This document shows, one piece after another, positions 1-6,625 of a DNA stretch of 64,000 nucleotides (positions within the stretch are counted from its first letter, which is position 1; each line of letters begins with the position of its first letter). A program made the translations under genes and the position numbers. Origin of the DNA: SHXO01 sp964523885 (lineage in GTDB: Bacteria > Pseudomonadota > Gammaproteobacteria > Burkholderiales > SHXO01); contig CAZFYX010000108.1 of assembly GCA_964523885.1 (NCBI GenBank), forward strand, positions 1-64,000, written 5' to 3'. The notes under the pieces were generated by a model. The model was not told the origin of the DNA, ran no database searches, and saw nothing but the letters and a program-made list of their open reading frames with translations.

Positions 1-2
1 TC

Positions 3-59
3 GCCCCGTCTCTTGAGACGTACCTGGAATGGTGGCTTCAAGGGACATTAATGGTATGA
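3..59 (+). CDS. C-terminal end of a cassette gene cut by the window start
   Basis: An open frame enters from the left edge and stops with TGA at 57-59, two bases before the first attC box. Its last residues read YLEWWLQGTLMV. The position directly before an attC is where a cassette gene should end. A second open frame (stop TAA at 49-51) is possible, so the frame choice is tentative. No family can be assigned from 18 residues. Confidence 0.35.
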   Translation, partial: APSLETYLEWWLQGTLMV

Positions 60-60
60 C

Positions 61-138
61 GCCCAACCCTGCGCTGCAGCGGACCGTCCAACAGCGGCTT
101 CGCCGCTGTCGTCCGTCCGCTGAGCTTTCGCGTTGGGC
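61..138 (+). repeat. attC site 1 (integron cassette recombination site)
   Basis: The R'' box GCCCAAC (61-67) and R' box GTTGGGC (132-138) are exact inverse complements. Between them the arms CAGCGGAC and GTCCGCTG pair, enclosing an inner stem-loop around CAGCGGCTTCGCCGCTG. This is the classic attC layout. Its sequence class recurs at 535, 2738 and 9138. Confidence 0.93.
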
Positions 139-144
139 GTCTTG

Positions 145-597
145 ATGCAAAGGTGGTTACTGCTCGGAGCACTGGCAGCAGTGGGCGTTCTCGGCTGTCT
201 GTTCGTGGCTGCCTCTCATATATTGTGGGAAGTTGATCATTCGCTCCTTAGCTCGCGCTTATCGCCAAGTGCAAAGCACGTTGCACGAATGTATGCCCTC
301 GGGGAAGGCGATACACCGCCCTATGGTCTTGGAGTGACCATAGGATCTGCTGCACAAGACGCAGGCCCCTACTCAGGAGAGGTGTTTATGTACAAAGGCG
401 GCTGCGAAGGCCCGAACCTCCAGTGGGTATCCGAAACACGACTCGCGCTGGCCTGCGAACGTGATGAGAAGAGCGTCTTGGTAGTTCCGGAAGCAGAGGG
501 TGTTTTGTTCTCCGTGGTATTGCAGCAGAAAGACGCCCAACCCGGCGCTGCAGCGGACCGGCCAACAGCGGCTTCGCCGCTGTCGTCCGGCCGCTGA
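145..597 (+). CDS. Cassette-encoded membrane-anchored or lipoprotein-like protein of unknown function
   Basis: The protein has 150 residues. ATG at 145 is chosen over the TTG at 133, which lies inside the attC R' box. Residues 3-25 form one hydrophobic segment with a possible lipobox ending in LGC (Cys18), so the protein is probably anchored at the inner membrane or exported as a lipoprotein. The remainder is soluble, with Cys residues near positions 87 and 104. The last 20 residues (131-150) are encoded by the following attC site, because the only stop codon (595-597) lies in its 3' arm. No family was recognised. Confidence 0.6.
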   Translation: MQRWLLLGALAAVGVLGCLFVAASHILWEVDHSLLSSRLSPSAKHVARMYALGEGDTPPYGLGVTIGSAAQDAGPYSGEVFMYKGGCEGPNLQWVSETRLALACERDEKSVLVVPEAEGVLFSVVLQQKDAQPGAAADRPTAASPLSSGR

Positions 598-612
598 GCT
601 TTGGCGTTGGGC
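535..612 (+). repeat. attC site 2
   Basis: R'' GCCCAAC is at 535-541 and R' GTTGGGC at 606-612. The arms and the inner CAGCGGCTTCGCCGCTG hairpin are nearly identical to attC site 1. The 3' end of the preceding gene is embedded in this site. Confidence 0.93.
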
Positions 613-629
613 ACCGTGCTAGGCGAATA

Positions 630-1100
630 ATGGCTGAGAATCCTTACTCCGCGCCACGCGCCGAAGTCCGAGACACTGCGATACCAGAGTGGTCTTGGAA
701 GCCACCAATTGTTGGAGGCTTGGTAGGCATTGGAGCTTTCTATGTCATGTCGATCATTGTCAGCACAATTCTCCAGCAAGTGTATACAGCCAACGGCGTG
801 CCCATTGAAAAGCTGTACGACGAATTGATGACATCACTTGGTGCCGTGTTTATATGGCATCTCTTGACGATCGTCGGCTTTGCGGTTGGCGGTTATGTCG
901 CAGCTAGCACCACATCAACCAAGTCACTCATCAGCGCAGGCGCGTCGGCCGGCTTGGTACTATTGGTTCTGCCGGTACAGTATCTTGGGGTCTATCCCAA
1001 CCCCTTCCCAGTATGGTCTCAGGTGCTGGGATTCATGACGCCCGTCCCCAGCGCGCTACTCGGAGGTTGGTTGTTACTGCGCCAGGGGGCCGCCAAATGA
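630..1100 (+). CDS. Cassette-encoded four-helix membrane protein, unknown function
   Basis: The protein has 156 residues. A short N-terminal NPYSAPRAEV motif resembles the start of many small bacterial inner-membrane proteins with four helices. Hydrophobic stretches lie at about 26-50, 71-92, 98-121 and 134-152, so four membrane helices are likely. The ATG at 630 is 17 bases after the attC 2 R' box, and the stop at 1098-1100 is 5 bases before the next attC, so gene and cassette coincide. No catalytic motif is seen and the function is unknown. Confidence 0.65.
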   Translation: MAENPYSAPRAEVRDTAIPEWSWKPPIVGGLVGIGAFYVMSIIVSTILQQVYTANGVPIEKLYDELMTSLGAVFIWHLLTIVGFAVGGYVAASTTSTKSLISAGASAGLVLLVLPVQYLGVYPNPFPVWSQVLGFMTPVPSALLGGWLLLRQGAAK

Positions 1101-1105
1101 CGTTG

Positions 1106-1182
1106 CCCAACAAGCAGTTGCAGCGGAGCGGCAACAGCCGGCTTCGCCGCCTGTTGCCGCCCGCTGAAATGCAGCGTTGGGC
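1106..1182 (+). repeat. attC site 3
   Basis: R'' GCCCAAC is at 1106-1112 and R' GTTGGGC at 1176-1182. The arms TTGCAGCGG and CCGCTGAAATGCA pair with one unpaired base, as is usual for attC. It is related to the site at 3477. Confidence 0.92.
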
Positions 1183-1203
1183 GTACCGCAACCCGGGGAG
1201 TAC

Positions 1204-1632
1204 ATGAGTTACCTCGATAATGACTTCGAACGTGAGTTTATGAAGCACACACTCGAGCTCCTGACTCGCTACGATGGTCCGTACGATGCGACGATTCTGG
1301 TGAACTGTCTGCTGGGGCTACTTGTCGTTCCGAAGGAGACGTTCATCGACCATATCCCAGAAGAGCCACTCGACCAGTTGGAGAAGTGGGGGATAAGGCG
1401 CGAATCCATCAAGGACTACGGCCGGCCGACTAAAACTAACCCGAAGCCAGACACGCTGCGGGGTTTGGTGCGCAATCTGCGGCACGCAGTGGCGCACTTC
1501 CGGATTGAGCCTCTTCCCGCCAGTGGAGAAGTCATGGCGTTTAAGTACAGTAACGATTGCGGTCTAAGAGCCGAGATTTCCCTTTCAGAAATGCGAGAGT
1601 TCACGCGAAGGCTCGCCACCTACCTCAACTGA
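1204..1632 (+). CDS. HEPN-domain protein (pEK499_p136-like), putative ribonuclease
   Basis: The protein has 142 residues. ATG at 1204 follows GGGGAG at 1195-1200; a TTG in the attC box is the only earlier start. The helical protein carries RNLRHAVAHF at residues 90-99, which contains the R-x4-H motif (Arg93, His98) typical of HEPN ribonucleases. The upstream part (residues 27-44, with NCLLGLLVVPKE) fits the pEK499_p136 HEPN family from memory of that family. HEPN proteins often act as RNA-cleaving toxins or phage-defence effectors. No antitoxin partner is present in this one-gene cassette, so either it is not toxic alone or its partner is elsewhere. The family call is fairly secure; the activity is inferred. 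Confidence 0.75.
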   Translation: MSYLDNDFEREFMKHTLELLTRYDGPYDATILVNCLLGLLVVPKETFIDHIPEEPLDQLEKWGIRRESIKDYGRPTKTNPKPDTLRGLVRNLRHAVAHFRIEPLPASGEVMAFKYSNDCGLRAEISLSEMREFTRRLATYLN

Positions 1633-1662
1633 CTGAAATGACGCCCTCCGATCCAGGAGTAC

Positions 1663-1744
1663 GCCAAACCGTCTGTTGCACCGGCGCCGCGAACGGCGGT
1701 GCTTCCCTCCGCTGTTCACGTCTCGGTGAACTGAGTCGTTGGGC
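1663..1744 (+). repeat. attC site 4 (divergent left box)
   Basis: R' GTTGGGC is at 1738-1744. The left box reads GCCAAAC (1663-1669), one base off consensus. The arms TTGCACCGG and TCGGTGAACTGA pair, with inner GAACGGCGGTG/CTGTTC stems. It is the same class as the site at 5351. Confidence 0.85.
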
Positions 1745-1780
1745 GGAGTCGAACATACTGACGCGCTACATCCCCACTAA

Positions 1781-2722
1781 ATGACAGGCAAACAAGCGAG
1801 CTTCGCTGTTGTGGGAGCGCAGAACGAATCTGTCGCGGAGGACCTGATCGGTCGGTTGTCCGCTCCGGTAAAGGTGCCGAGACCGCACGATTTCGGTGTG
1901 GACTTCTTCTGTCAGTTGTACTTGCCAGATCAGGCGCGCAGCGTCTCGATCTCTGATGTGTTTGCTCTCCAAGTAAAGGGGGCGACTGAAGCATTGCGAT
2001 TCGGGGGAATTCGCGATGGCGACTGGCGGCACTATGAAGTTGCGTGGCTACGTACTCTCGCGGCGCCACTCTTTCTTTCCCGCGTGGATTCCCAGTGCCC
2101 GGCAATCGATCTCTATTGCCTCGGAGCCATCTGGCGAGTGCTATGGCAGAGCGCTACGCCCTTTGAAATCACGTGCTCTACCGAGCCCCCAACCTCTGGC
2201 ATTTATCAGCGGCACGACGTCCACCCTGAGGTTGTGGAGGGCGCGCCGGGTGACTCGCGCCGTTGGACTGTCCCGCTTGGCCCTCCGTTCTTGAGGCTGA
2301 CACACTCAGATCTCGCGAATCCCACGTGGCGAGCACAAGCCAGAAATCTTCTGGCCTTCTTTATAGCTGTAGAGCGGGCGAACCTACTGCGGTTCCACCA
2401 ACGTGTGGCGCTTCATAAGGCTCCCGAGCAGTGGGCGACCAACTTGTTCAGTGATCGCATGATTCTCAGCGAGGCGATGTTCTGGAGTCCGAATCCTGGC
2501 GAGAACTTGGCTGAACTCGCAGAGGCGCTCGCTCCTGTGGCGGCAAACCTTGGAGTGCATCTGCAATGGCAAGATGACAGTGACGCTTATCGACTAATCC
2601 CTGTACTCGAATGGCTCAAGGCACGAGGTACTTTGGACGGAATGGGCAAAGGCCTTCTTGATGGTCTGAGGGTCACCCAAGCCAGAGGTCAAACCCCGGG
2701 AGCCGTTCGTACCAGTCGATAG
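1781..2722 (+). CDS. DUF4365-like putative PD-(D/E)xK nuclease
   Basis: The protein has 313 residues and is the largest single-gene cassette product here. Residues 14-110 carry the landmarks of a DUF4365/restriction-endonuclease-like core: Glu20 in a helix, Asp41 in FGVDFFCQ, and Gln64-x-Lys66 in FALQVKG, followed by the W...APLFLSRVD strand pattern. This arrangement suggests a metal-dependent nuclease fold. The C-terminal 200 residues are of unknown family. The frame starts at ATG 1781 without a strong ribosome binding site and ends 15 bases before the next attC. DUF4365 proteins are often found in defence contexts, but no partner is seen here. The fold is inferred from motifs only. Confidence 0.6.
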   Translation: MTGKQASFAVVGAQNESVAEDLIGRLSAPVKVPRPHDFGVDFFCQLYLPDQARSVSISDVFALQVKGATEALRFGGIRDGDWRHYEVAWLRTLAAPLFLSRVDSQCPAIDLYCLGAIWRVLWQSATPFEITCSTEPPTSGIYQRHDVHPEVVEGAPGDSRRWTVPLGPPFLRLTHSDLANPTWRAQARNLLAFFIAVERANLLRFHQRVALHKAPEQWATNLFSDRMILSEAMFWSPNPGENLAELAEALAPVAANLGVHLQWQDDSDAYRLIPVLEWLKARGTLDGMGKGLLDGLRVTQARGQTPGAVRTSR

Positions 2723-2737
2723 CGATGAGAGTGCCCC

Positions 2738-2815
2738 GCCCAACCTCCGGCTGCAGCGGACCGTCCAACAGCGGCTTCGCCGCTGCCGGCCGGCCGCTGA
2801 GCTTCGTCGTTCGGC
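2738..2815 (+). repeat. attC site 5
   Basis: R'' GCCCAAC is at 2738-2744 and R' is the variant GTTCGGC at 2809-2815. The arms CTGCAGCGGACC and GGCCGCTGAGC and the inner CAGCGGCTTCGCCGCTG hairpin match sites 1, 2 and 12. Confidence 0.92.
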
Positions 2816-2880
2816 GTCACGGGAACGGTCCCTGTCGCGCCGGTGAAGCGAGTGCACGAGCTTAGTGGGATAATTCACGC

Positions 2881-3078
2881 ATGAAGATCGCCATAGAACT
2901 GAATACCGCCCAGGTCGAGAGCCTCAAGGCAATCGCCGCGTCGCTTGGCGTCAATGCCGAGGAGCTGGCTCAAGCTGCCGTCGCTGATCTGGTCAGCGCC
3001 AATGCGGATGACTTTGAGTCCGCGGCTGGCCGCGTGCTTGAGAAGAATCGCGAGCTGTATCGCCGCCTGGCCACATGA
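2881..3078 (+). CDS. Antitoxin partner of the Doc toxin
   Basis: The protein has 65 residues and is acidic and helical, with no recognisable DNA-binding motif by eye. Its stop codon overlaps the start of the Doc gene (ATGA at 3075-3078), the usual antitoxin-then-toxin coupling. The C-terminal stretch from about residue 40 (DDFESAAGRVLEKNRELYRRLA) fits the toxin-binding tail of antitoxins that neutralise Doc proteins. A GATAAT at 2869-2874 just before the start could be its -10 element. The role rests on gene context. Confidence 0.75.
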   Translation: MKIAIELNTAQVESLKAIAASLGVNAEELAQAAVADLVSANADDFESAAGRVLEKNRELYRRLAT

Positions 3079-3470
3079 GGTATCTCACCCTTGGCGAGGT
3101 CCTCGCGCTGCATCGGCGCATCCTCGCCGAGAGTGGTGGAAGTCCAGGCGTCCGGGACCTTGCTGCGATCGCGTCCGCCGTTTCCCAGCCCAGGGTATCC
3201 GTTGGCGGCAAGGACGCCTACCCGAGCCTCATTGAGAAGGCTGCGGCACTGGGCTACTCGCTCGCCCGCAACCACGGGTTCATCGACGGGAACAAGCGCA
3301 TCGCACATGCCGCGATGGAGGTGTTCTTTGTGATGAACGGCATGGAATTGATCGCCGCGGTGGACGAGCAAGAGCGCTTCATGCTTGCCTTGGCAGCCGG
3401 CGACGTCTCCCGCGAGGCTCTCATTGAATGGCTCCGTGCTCATGCAACCGAGCTAGGAACGGACAGCTGA
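3075..3470 (+). CDS. doc: Doc-type toxin of the Fic superfamily
   Basis: The protein has 131 residues, the normal Doc length. The Fic core motif HGFIDGNKR lies at residues 67-75 (catalytic His67, anion-binding GNKR). The N-terminal YLTLGEVLALHRRIL stretch is typical of 'death on curing' proteins. Family knowledge: Doc phosphorylates elongation factor EF-Tu and arrests translation until bound by its antitoxin. The gene is translationally coupled to the upstream antitoxin by a 4-base overlap, and the pair fills one cassette that ends at the attC at 3477. Confidence 0.9.
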   Translation: MRYLTLGEVLALHRRILAESGGSPGVRDLAAIASAVSQPRVSVGGKDAYPSLIEKAAALGYSLARNHGFIDGNKRIAHAAMEVFFVMNGMELIAAVDEQERFMLALAAGDVSREALIEWLRAHATELGTDS

Positions 3471-3476
3471 GGTGAC

Positions 3477-3554
3477 GCCGAACCACCAGTTCCAGCGGAG
3501 CGTCAACAGCCGCCTTCTGCGCCTGTCGCCGCCCGCTGAACTGGGCCATTGGGC
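3477..3554 (+). repeat. attC site 6
   Basis: The left box is GCCGAAC (3477-3483) and the right box ATTGGGC (3548-3554), the first base departing from consensus. The arms TTCCAGCGG and CCGCTGAACTGG pair, and the inner part CAACAGCC/GCCTGTCG is like site 3. Confidence 0.87.
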
Positions 3555-3563
3555 AGCTTCGCT

Positions 3564-3941
3564 GTGAGCAGAAGGCAGCTCGCCCTTATCCACTTGGCCG
3601 CTATTGCAGCGTGCGCAGCACCGGTATCAGCGCTTGCCGAGGTATCGGACAAGATTCTGCCGCTCTCACGGATATGGTTATGGTCTGGACTCGGGGCAAT
3701 CGTGGCCTTCGCCGCTTGGCGTCACCGACTCTGGGCCGGTCTACTAGTCTCGCTGCCCGCGTCCGTGGTCCCGATAGCAACGATTGCAGAGGTGCGCGAC
3801 CCGTACGTGGGTCCGGCCATCCTCGAGGAGCAAGGGTGGCTATACGCCGCCTCTGCTTACGGCTCGCTCGTGCTCATTGTGGTCGCGGCGCTGCTCGGTG
3901 AGTATGCTCGTCGCTCATCGCGCGCGAAGGCTGCCAACTGA
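3564..3941 (+). CDS. Cassette-encoded membrane protein, unknown function
   Basis: The protein has 125 residues. GTG at 3564 is preferred over a TTG inside the attC box at 3549. An N-terminal hydrophobic stretch (residues 6-26) could be a signal sequence or first helix. Further helices lie at about 38-52, 57-77 and 91-112, followed by a basic tail RRSSRAKAAN. The gene is followed by 78 bases before the next attC. No family was recognised. Confidence 0.6.
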   Translation: MSRRQLALIHLAAIAACAAPVSALAEVSDKILPLSRIWLWSGLGAIVAFAAWRHRLWAGLLVSLPASVVPIATIAEVRDPYVGPAILEEQGWLYAASAYGSLVLIVVAALLGEYARRSSRAKAAN

Positions 3942-4019
3942 GATACTCGATTCGGTGCTAACGCCGTGCATCCTGCGGTCGCCGTACACTGTTGCAATGG
4001 TGGCTCTTCGCCGACGGCT

Positions 4020-4115
4020 GCCCAACCCCGCGTTCGAGGGGAGCGCCCAAGAGCTACGCTCTTGGGTACCCGTCACGCTTCGCGCGACGGCGCCCCTTCA
4101 ACGCTATCGTTGGGC
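4020..4115 (+). repeat. attC site 7 (96-base class)
   Basis: R'' GCCCAAC is at 4020-4026 and R' GTTGGGC at 4109-4115. It is a longer site with extra inner stems (CCCAAGAGCTACGCTCTTGGG and GTCACGCTTCGCGCGAC). The same long class recurs at 5910 and 14845. Confidence 0.92.
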
Positions 4116-4129
4116 GTTCTGGAGCGGTC

Positions 4130-4567
4130 GTGCCTAGTGAGGCAGTGAACGAGGCCACTCGCCGTGAGTGGAGGGAGCTTGGGTTCTTCTACGACCGCGA
4201 TGACCTTTCCAAGAGTTGGCGTATCGTCGGGGCGGCGGAAGGACTTTTAAGATTCTCGAGGCTTGTGGCTGCCTATTCGGCCGACTCCAAGCACGACACG
4301 CTGTCGGAGCACGCGCACTTTGGGCCTTACATGTACTTGGAGCTAGGTACTTGGGGGACGCCGGAGATCACGGATCATTGGATAGCCGGCCCACTCTCTA
4401 GTTTGGCTGCGCTTGCTCATCACATTGAGTCGAGCATTCCGTCAATGCGGGTCGGATGCGCAACCTCTGTCCGCTCGGTGTTCGCTCCGGATGCGGCTTA
4501 CGATCTGGTACTCGAGCTGCGAGACGATTCGTTCGACCCAGCGAGAGAGGATGCCAAGTGTTGGTGA
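4130..4567 (+). CDS. Cassette-encoded conserved-looking soluble protein, unknown function
   Basis: The frame is open from 3992 but the first part crosses the attC, so a start inside the cassette is needed. GTG 4130 (145 residues, GGAGCG just upstream) or GTG 4145 are candidates. The protein has no signal or membrane segment and is acidic. Distinctive stretches are RELGFFYDRDD near the start, LSEHAHFGPYMYLELGTW in the middle and LAALAHHIESSI after it, giving an alpha/beta pattern. It looks like a compact folded domain, but no family is assigned. It ends 4 bases before the next attC box. Confidence 0.6.
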   Translation: MPSEAVNEATRREWRELGFFYDRDDLSKSWRIVGAAEGLLRFSRLVAAYSADSKHDTLSEHAHFGPYMYLELGTWGTPEITDHWIAGPLSSLAALAHHIESSIPSMRVGCATSVRSVFAPDAAYDLVLELRDDSFDPAREDAKCW

Positions 4568-4571
4568 GAAC

Positions 4572-4649
4572 GCCCAACCATCAGTTGCAGCCGACGCGCT
4601 ACAGCGGGCTTTGCCCGCTTTCGCGCGCGGCTGAACTGCGTCGTTGGGC
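4572..4649 (+). repeat. attC site 8
   Basis: R'' GCCCAAC is at 4572-4578 and R' GTTGGGC at 4643-4649. The arms CAGTTGCAGCCG and CGGCTGAACTG pair with one extra base, and the inner hairpin is AGCGGGCTTTGCCCGCTT. Confidence 0.92.
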
Positions 4650-4654
4650 GTCGC

Positions 4655-5341
4655 ATGGCAAGCGCGCAGTCAACCATGCGTAAATTCCTGTTGGCCGCAA
4701 GCCTTCTATTCTCGATTTTGACCGATCAGGTATGCAACGCTCGCTGGGAGCACGTTGCCGCCGACCCGGTGCCGCCCGTCCCTGCACATCGGGACCAGAT
4801 GCCGGCCAGACTCGCCCAAGACAAGGCCGTCGAAGGCCTCATGATTGGAAGCTTTAAAGTCGTGCTCGGGGAGACATCCCTGGATGACATCCGCGAGCTC
4901 ATGGGCCCTGCAGCCATTCAAGCGCAGGGCGACGGCGGGGAGAGCGAGTTTTGGCTCTGCTATACCGTGCGCACCGATCCCGTCCCTGAAAGGATCTGGT
5001 TCATTTCGAGTGAGATGGGCGGCTCGGAGCGTGTGACCTCCGTTCGCGCCATTGCGGCTGAGGGGCTGACGGCCGGCTATGGATGCCCGACTCCATCGGT
5101 CGAAACGGCCATACACTTCAGCAATGGTATTTGGCTCGGTAGCGCTGCTGACACCGTCGTTCGCAGGCTTGGAATGGCGCCAGAAGCAGAGCGCGATTGG
5201 TGGTCTTACGGCCACATCCACTCCGGAACAGATGAGTACGATGGGCGACTGCAGGAGTTCACCACACTGAATCTGTTCGAAGTGAGAATTGAGCAGGAAC
5301 GTGTACGTGAGATTCAGGCGTCTGAAGTAAGTGCCTATTGA
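4655..5341 (+). CDS. Cassette-encoded exported protein, unknown function
   Basis: The frame begins at ATG 4655, six bases after the attC box; a second ATG at 4676 would give a cleaner signal peptide. Residues 8-28 are hydrophobic and followed by a possible cleavage site, so the product (228 residues) is probably periplasmic. The mature part holds a VEGLMIGSFKVVLGETSLDDIRELMG segment. Two conserved-looking Cys residues (about 102 and 145) might form a disulfide. It ends 9 bases before the next attC. No known family was recognised. Confidence 0.6.
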   Translation: MASAQSTMRKFLLAASLLFSILTDQVCNARWEHVAADPVPPVPAHRDQMPARLAQDKAVEGLMIGSFKVVLGETSLDDIRELMGPAAIQAQGDGGESEFWLCYTVRTDPVPERIWFISSEMGGSERVTSVRAIAAEGLTAGYGCPTPSVETAIHFSNGIWLGSAADTVVRRLGMAPEAERDWWSYGHIHSGTDEYDGRLQEFTTLNLFEVRIEQERVREIQASEVSAY

Positions 5342-5350
5342 TGATGCGAC

Positions 5351-5432
5351 GCCCAACCGTCAGTTGCACCGGAGCCGCCAACAGCGGCGCTGCGCTATGC
5401 TGTTCGCGGCCCGGTGAACTGAATCGTTGGGC
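5351..5432 (+). repeat. attC site 9
   Basis: R'' GCCCAAC is at 5351-5357 and R' GTTGGGC at 5426-5432. The arms CAGTTGCACCGG and CCGGTGAACTG pair with one extrahelical base. It is the same class as the site at 1663. Confidence 0.93.
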
Positions 5433-5486
5433 ATCGCAACCCTGGATGCGCGACAATATGTTTTCTAAGGAATAGAGGAGGTGACC

Positions 5487-5693
5487 ATGGACCTGACAGC
5501 CGTCCTTACTCCTGCTGAAGAGGGTGGGTTTGTCGCATTGAATCCGGAGACTGGTACCACTACACAAGGTGAAACGGTCGAAGAGGCCATCGCCAATCTC
5601 CGTGAAGCCACGGCGTTGTACCTGGCCGAGTTTCCGCTTGAGACGAAGGGGCATCCACTGGTGACCATGTTCTCGGTCCCGGAGAATGCCTAA
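5487..5693 (+). CDS. hicB: HicB antitoxin
   Basis: The protein has 68 residues. ATG 5487 is chosen because GAGGAG (5475-5480) sits at the right distance; a GTG at 5481 would add two residues. The sequence shows the partial RNase H-like HicB fold: a first strand MDLTAVLTPAEEGGFVA, then the NPETGTTTQGETVEEAIANLREA motif near residues 19-42. It has no obvious C-terminal DNA-binding domain, so it is a short HicB. HicB binds HicA and represses the operon. It overlaps hicA by 8 bases. Confidence 0.9.
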   Translation: MDLTAVLTPAEEGGFVALNPETGTTTQGETVEEAIANLREATALYLAEFPLETKGHPLVTMFSVPENA

Positions 5694-5901
5694 GCTACCT
5701 CTAGTCTCTGGCGCCGAGGCGCTGCGTGCGCTGGAGCGCTTGGGATTCGAGAAGGTGCGCCAGAAGGGCAGTCATGTTGTCATGCGACGCGGCGCCAAGG
5801 GCTGCGTCATACCTCTTCATTCAGAACTCAAGGTCGGCACCCTAGCTGGTCTCCTGCGGCAAGCCGACGTCTCTCCTGAAGAATTCATCGCCGCGCTCTA
5901 A
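5686..5901 (+). CDS. hicA: HicA toxin, mRNA interferase
   Basis: The protein has 71 residues, normal for HicA. It has the double-stranded RNA-binding-like fold with the GSHVVMRR motif and catalytic His30, followed by the VIPLHSELKVGTLAGLLRQA segment typical of the family. Family knowledge: it cleaves mRNA and is held inactive by HicB. Here the antitoxin gene comes first, the reverse of the order in Escherichia coli. The start overlaps hicB, so the pair is co-translated. Confidence 0.92.
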   Translation: MPKLPLVSGAEALRALERLGFEKVRQKGSHVVMRRGAKGCVIPLHSELKVGTLAGLLRQADVSPEEFIAAL

Positions 5902-5909
5902 ATGGCGAT

Positions 5910-6005
5910 GCCCAACCATGCAATCGACCGGAGCGCCCAACAGCTTCGCTGTTGGATCCCCGTCGCGCTGCGCGCGCCGGCGCCCGGTCATTGCCGTCGT
6001 TCGGC
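5910..6005 (+). repeat. attC site 10 (96-base class)
   Basis: R'' GCCCAAC is at 5910-5916 and R' GTTCGGC at 5999-6005. The inner stems CCAACAGCTTCGCTGTTGG and CGCGCTGCGCGCG correspond to those of the sites at 4020 and 14845. Confidence 0.92.
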
Positions 6006-6030
6006 GTCACCGCCCCGGTGGGACGGCAAG

Positions 6031-6063
6031 TTGCGGAGCATCTTTATTGTAGCTACAATAAAG
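6031..6063 (+). promoter_or_regulatory. brnTA promoter with a 22-base palindromic operator
   Basis: -35 TTGCGG (6031-6036) and -10 TACAAT (6054-6059) are 17 bases apart. A perfect 22-base palindrome (6042-6063, half site CTTTATTGTAG) covers the -10. The GTG start at 6065 lies 5 bases after the -10, so the transcript would be essentially leaderless. The palindrome is a natural binding site for the BrnA antitoxin, which represses its own operon in known systems. Confidence 0.7.
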
Positions 6064-6064
6064 C

Positions 6065-6436
6065 GTGCGAATCGAGTTCGACCCACAGAAAGATGCGGCT
6101 AACCGTGCCAAGCATGGCGTCTCGTTAGCGCTGGCGCGTGAATTGGACTGGGATGCTGCCCTGGCGTGGGTCGATGGTCGGTTCCAGTACGACGAGGTGC
6201 GAATGATCGCCCTCGCGCCCAAGACCAATACCCTCTATTACGTCGCTTTCGTGGACCGCGGGGACCGCCGCAGGATCATCAGTCTCCGCCTCGCCACGGC
6301 GGAGCGAGGTCAAACACTATGTCGAAAACATCTAAGGTTCAGAAGATCAAGGTTCCAACTGCCGCGGAGGACCGCAAGATCCGCGCGGCCGCAAAGGCGG
6401 ACCCTGATGCACAACCCCTTACGCAGAAGCAGCTGA
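6065..6436 (+). CDS. brnT: BrnT-family toxin with a frameshifted C-terminus
   Basis: Residues 1-80 are a normal BrnT toxin (RelE-like ribonuclease): FDPQKDAANRAKHGVSLA at the start, then the IALAPKTNTLYYVAFVDRGDRRRIISLRLAT core. After that the frame departs from the family. In the +1 frame the expected ending SEVKHYVENI followed by TAA (6333-6335) is present, so one extra base, probably a G near 6300-6303, has shifted the reading frame. As written, the protein gains an unrelated basic tail of about 40 residues that overlaps brnA. The toxin may be inactive, or the base may be a sequencing error. GTG 6065 is the start, directly behind the palindromic operator. Confidence 0.8.
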   Translation: MRIEFDPQKDAANRAKHGVSLALARELDWDAALAWVDGRFQYDEVRMIALAPKTNTLYYVAFVDRGDRRRIISLRLATAERGQTLCRKHLRFRRSRFQLPRRTARSARPQRRTLMHNPLRRSS

Positions 6437-6618
6437 AATCGATGGTGCCGCTGAGGACCTTGCGTGGGCGTCCGAAGTCGGAGAGCCCAAAGTTGCTAGT
6501 GTCGGTGCGGTATAGCCGTGAGGTGGTTGAGTACTTCAAATCCACGGGCGCAGGCTGGCAGTCTCGGATGGATAGCGTGCTTCGCGCGTATGTGAGTCGA
6601 CGCTCCCGCGGAGCGTAG
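6319..6618 (+). CDS. brnA: BrnA-like antitoxin
   Basis: The protein has 99 residues starting at ATG 6319, inside the 3' end of the toxin gene. The basic N-terminus (MSKTSKVQKIKVPTAAED) leads into a C-terminal ribbon-helix-helix-like part, LVSVRYSREVVEYFKSTG then WQSRMDSVLRAYV, as in BrnA proteins. It would neutralise BrnT and bind the palindrome upstream of the toxin gene. The reading frame is intact even though the toxin is frameshifted. It stops 7 bases before the next attC. Confidence 0.85.
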   Translation: MSKTSKVQKIKVPTAAEDRKIRAAAKADPDAQPLTQKQLKSMVPLRTLRGRPKSESPKLLVSVRYSREVVEYFKSTGAGWQSRMDSVLRAYVSRRSRGA

Positions 6619-6625
6619 AAGTGAC

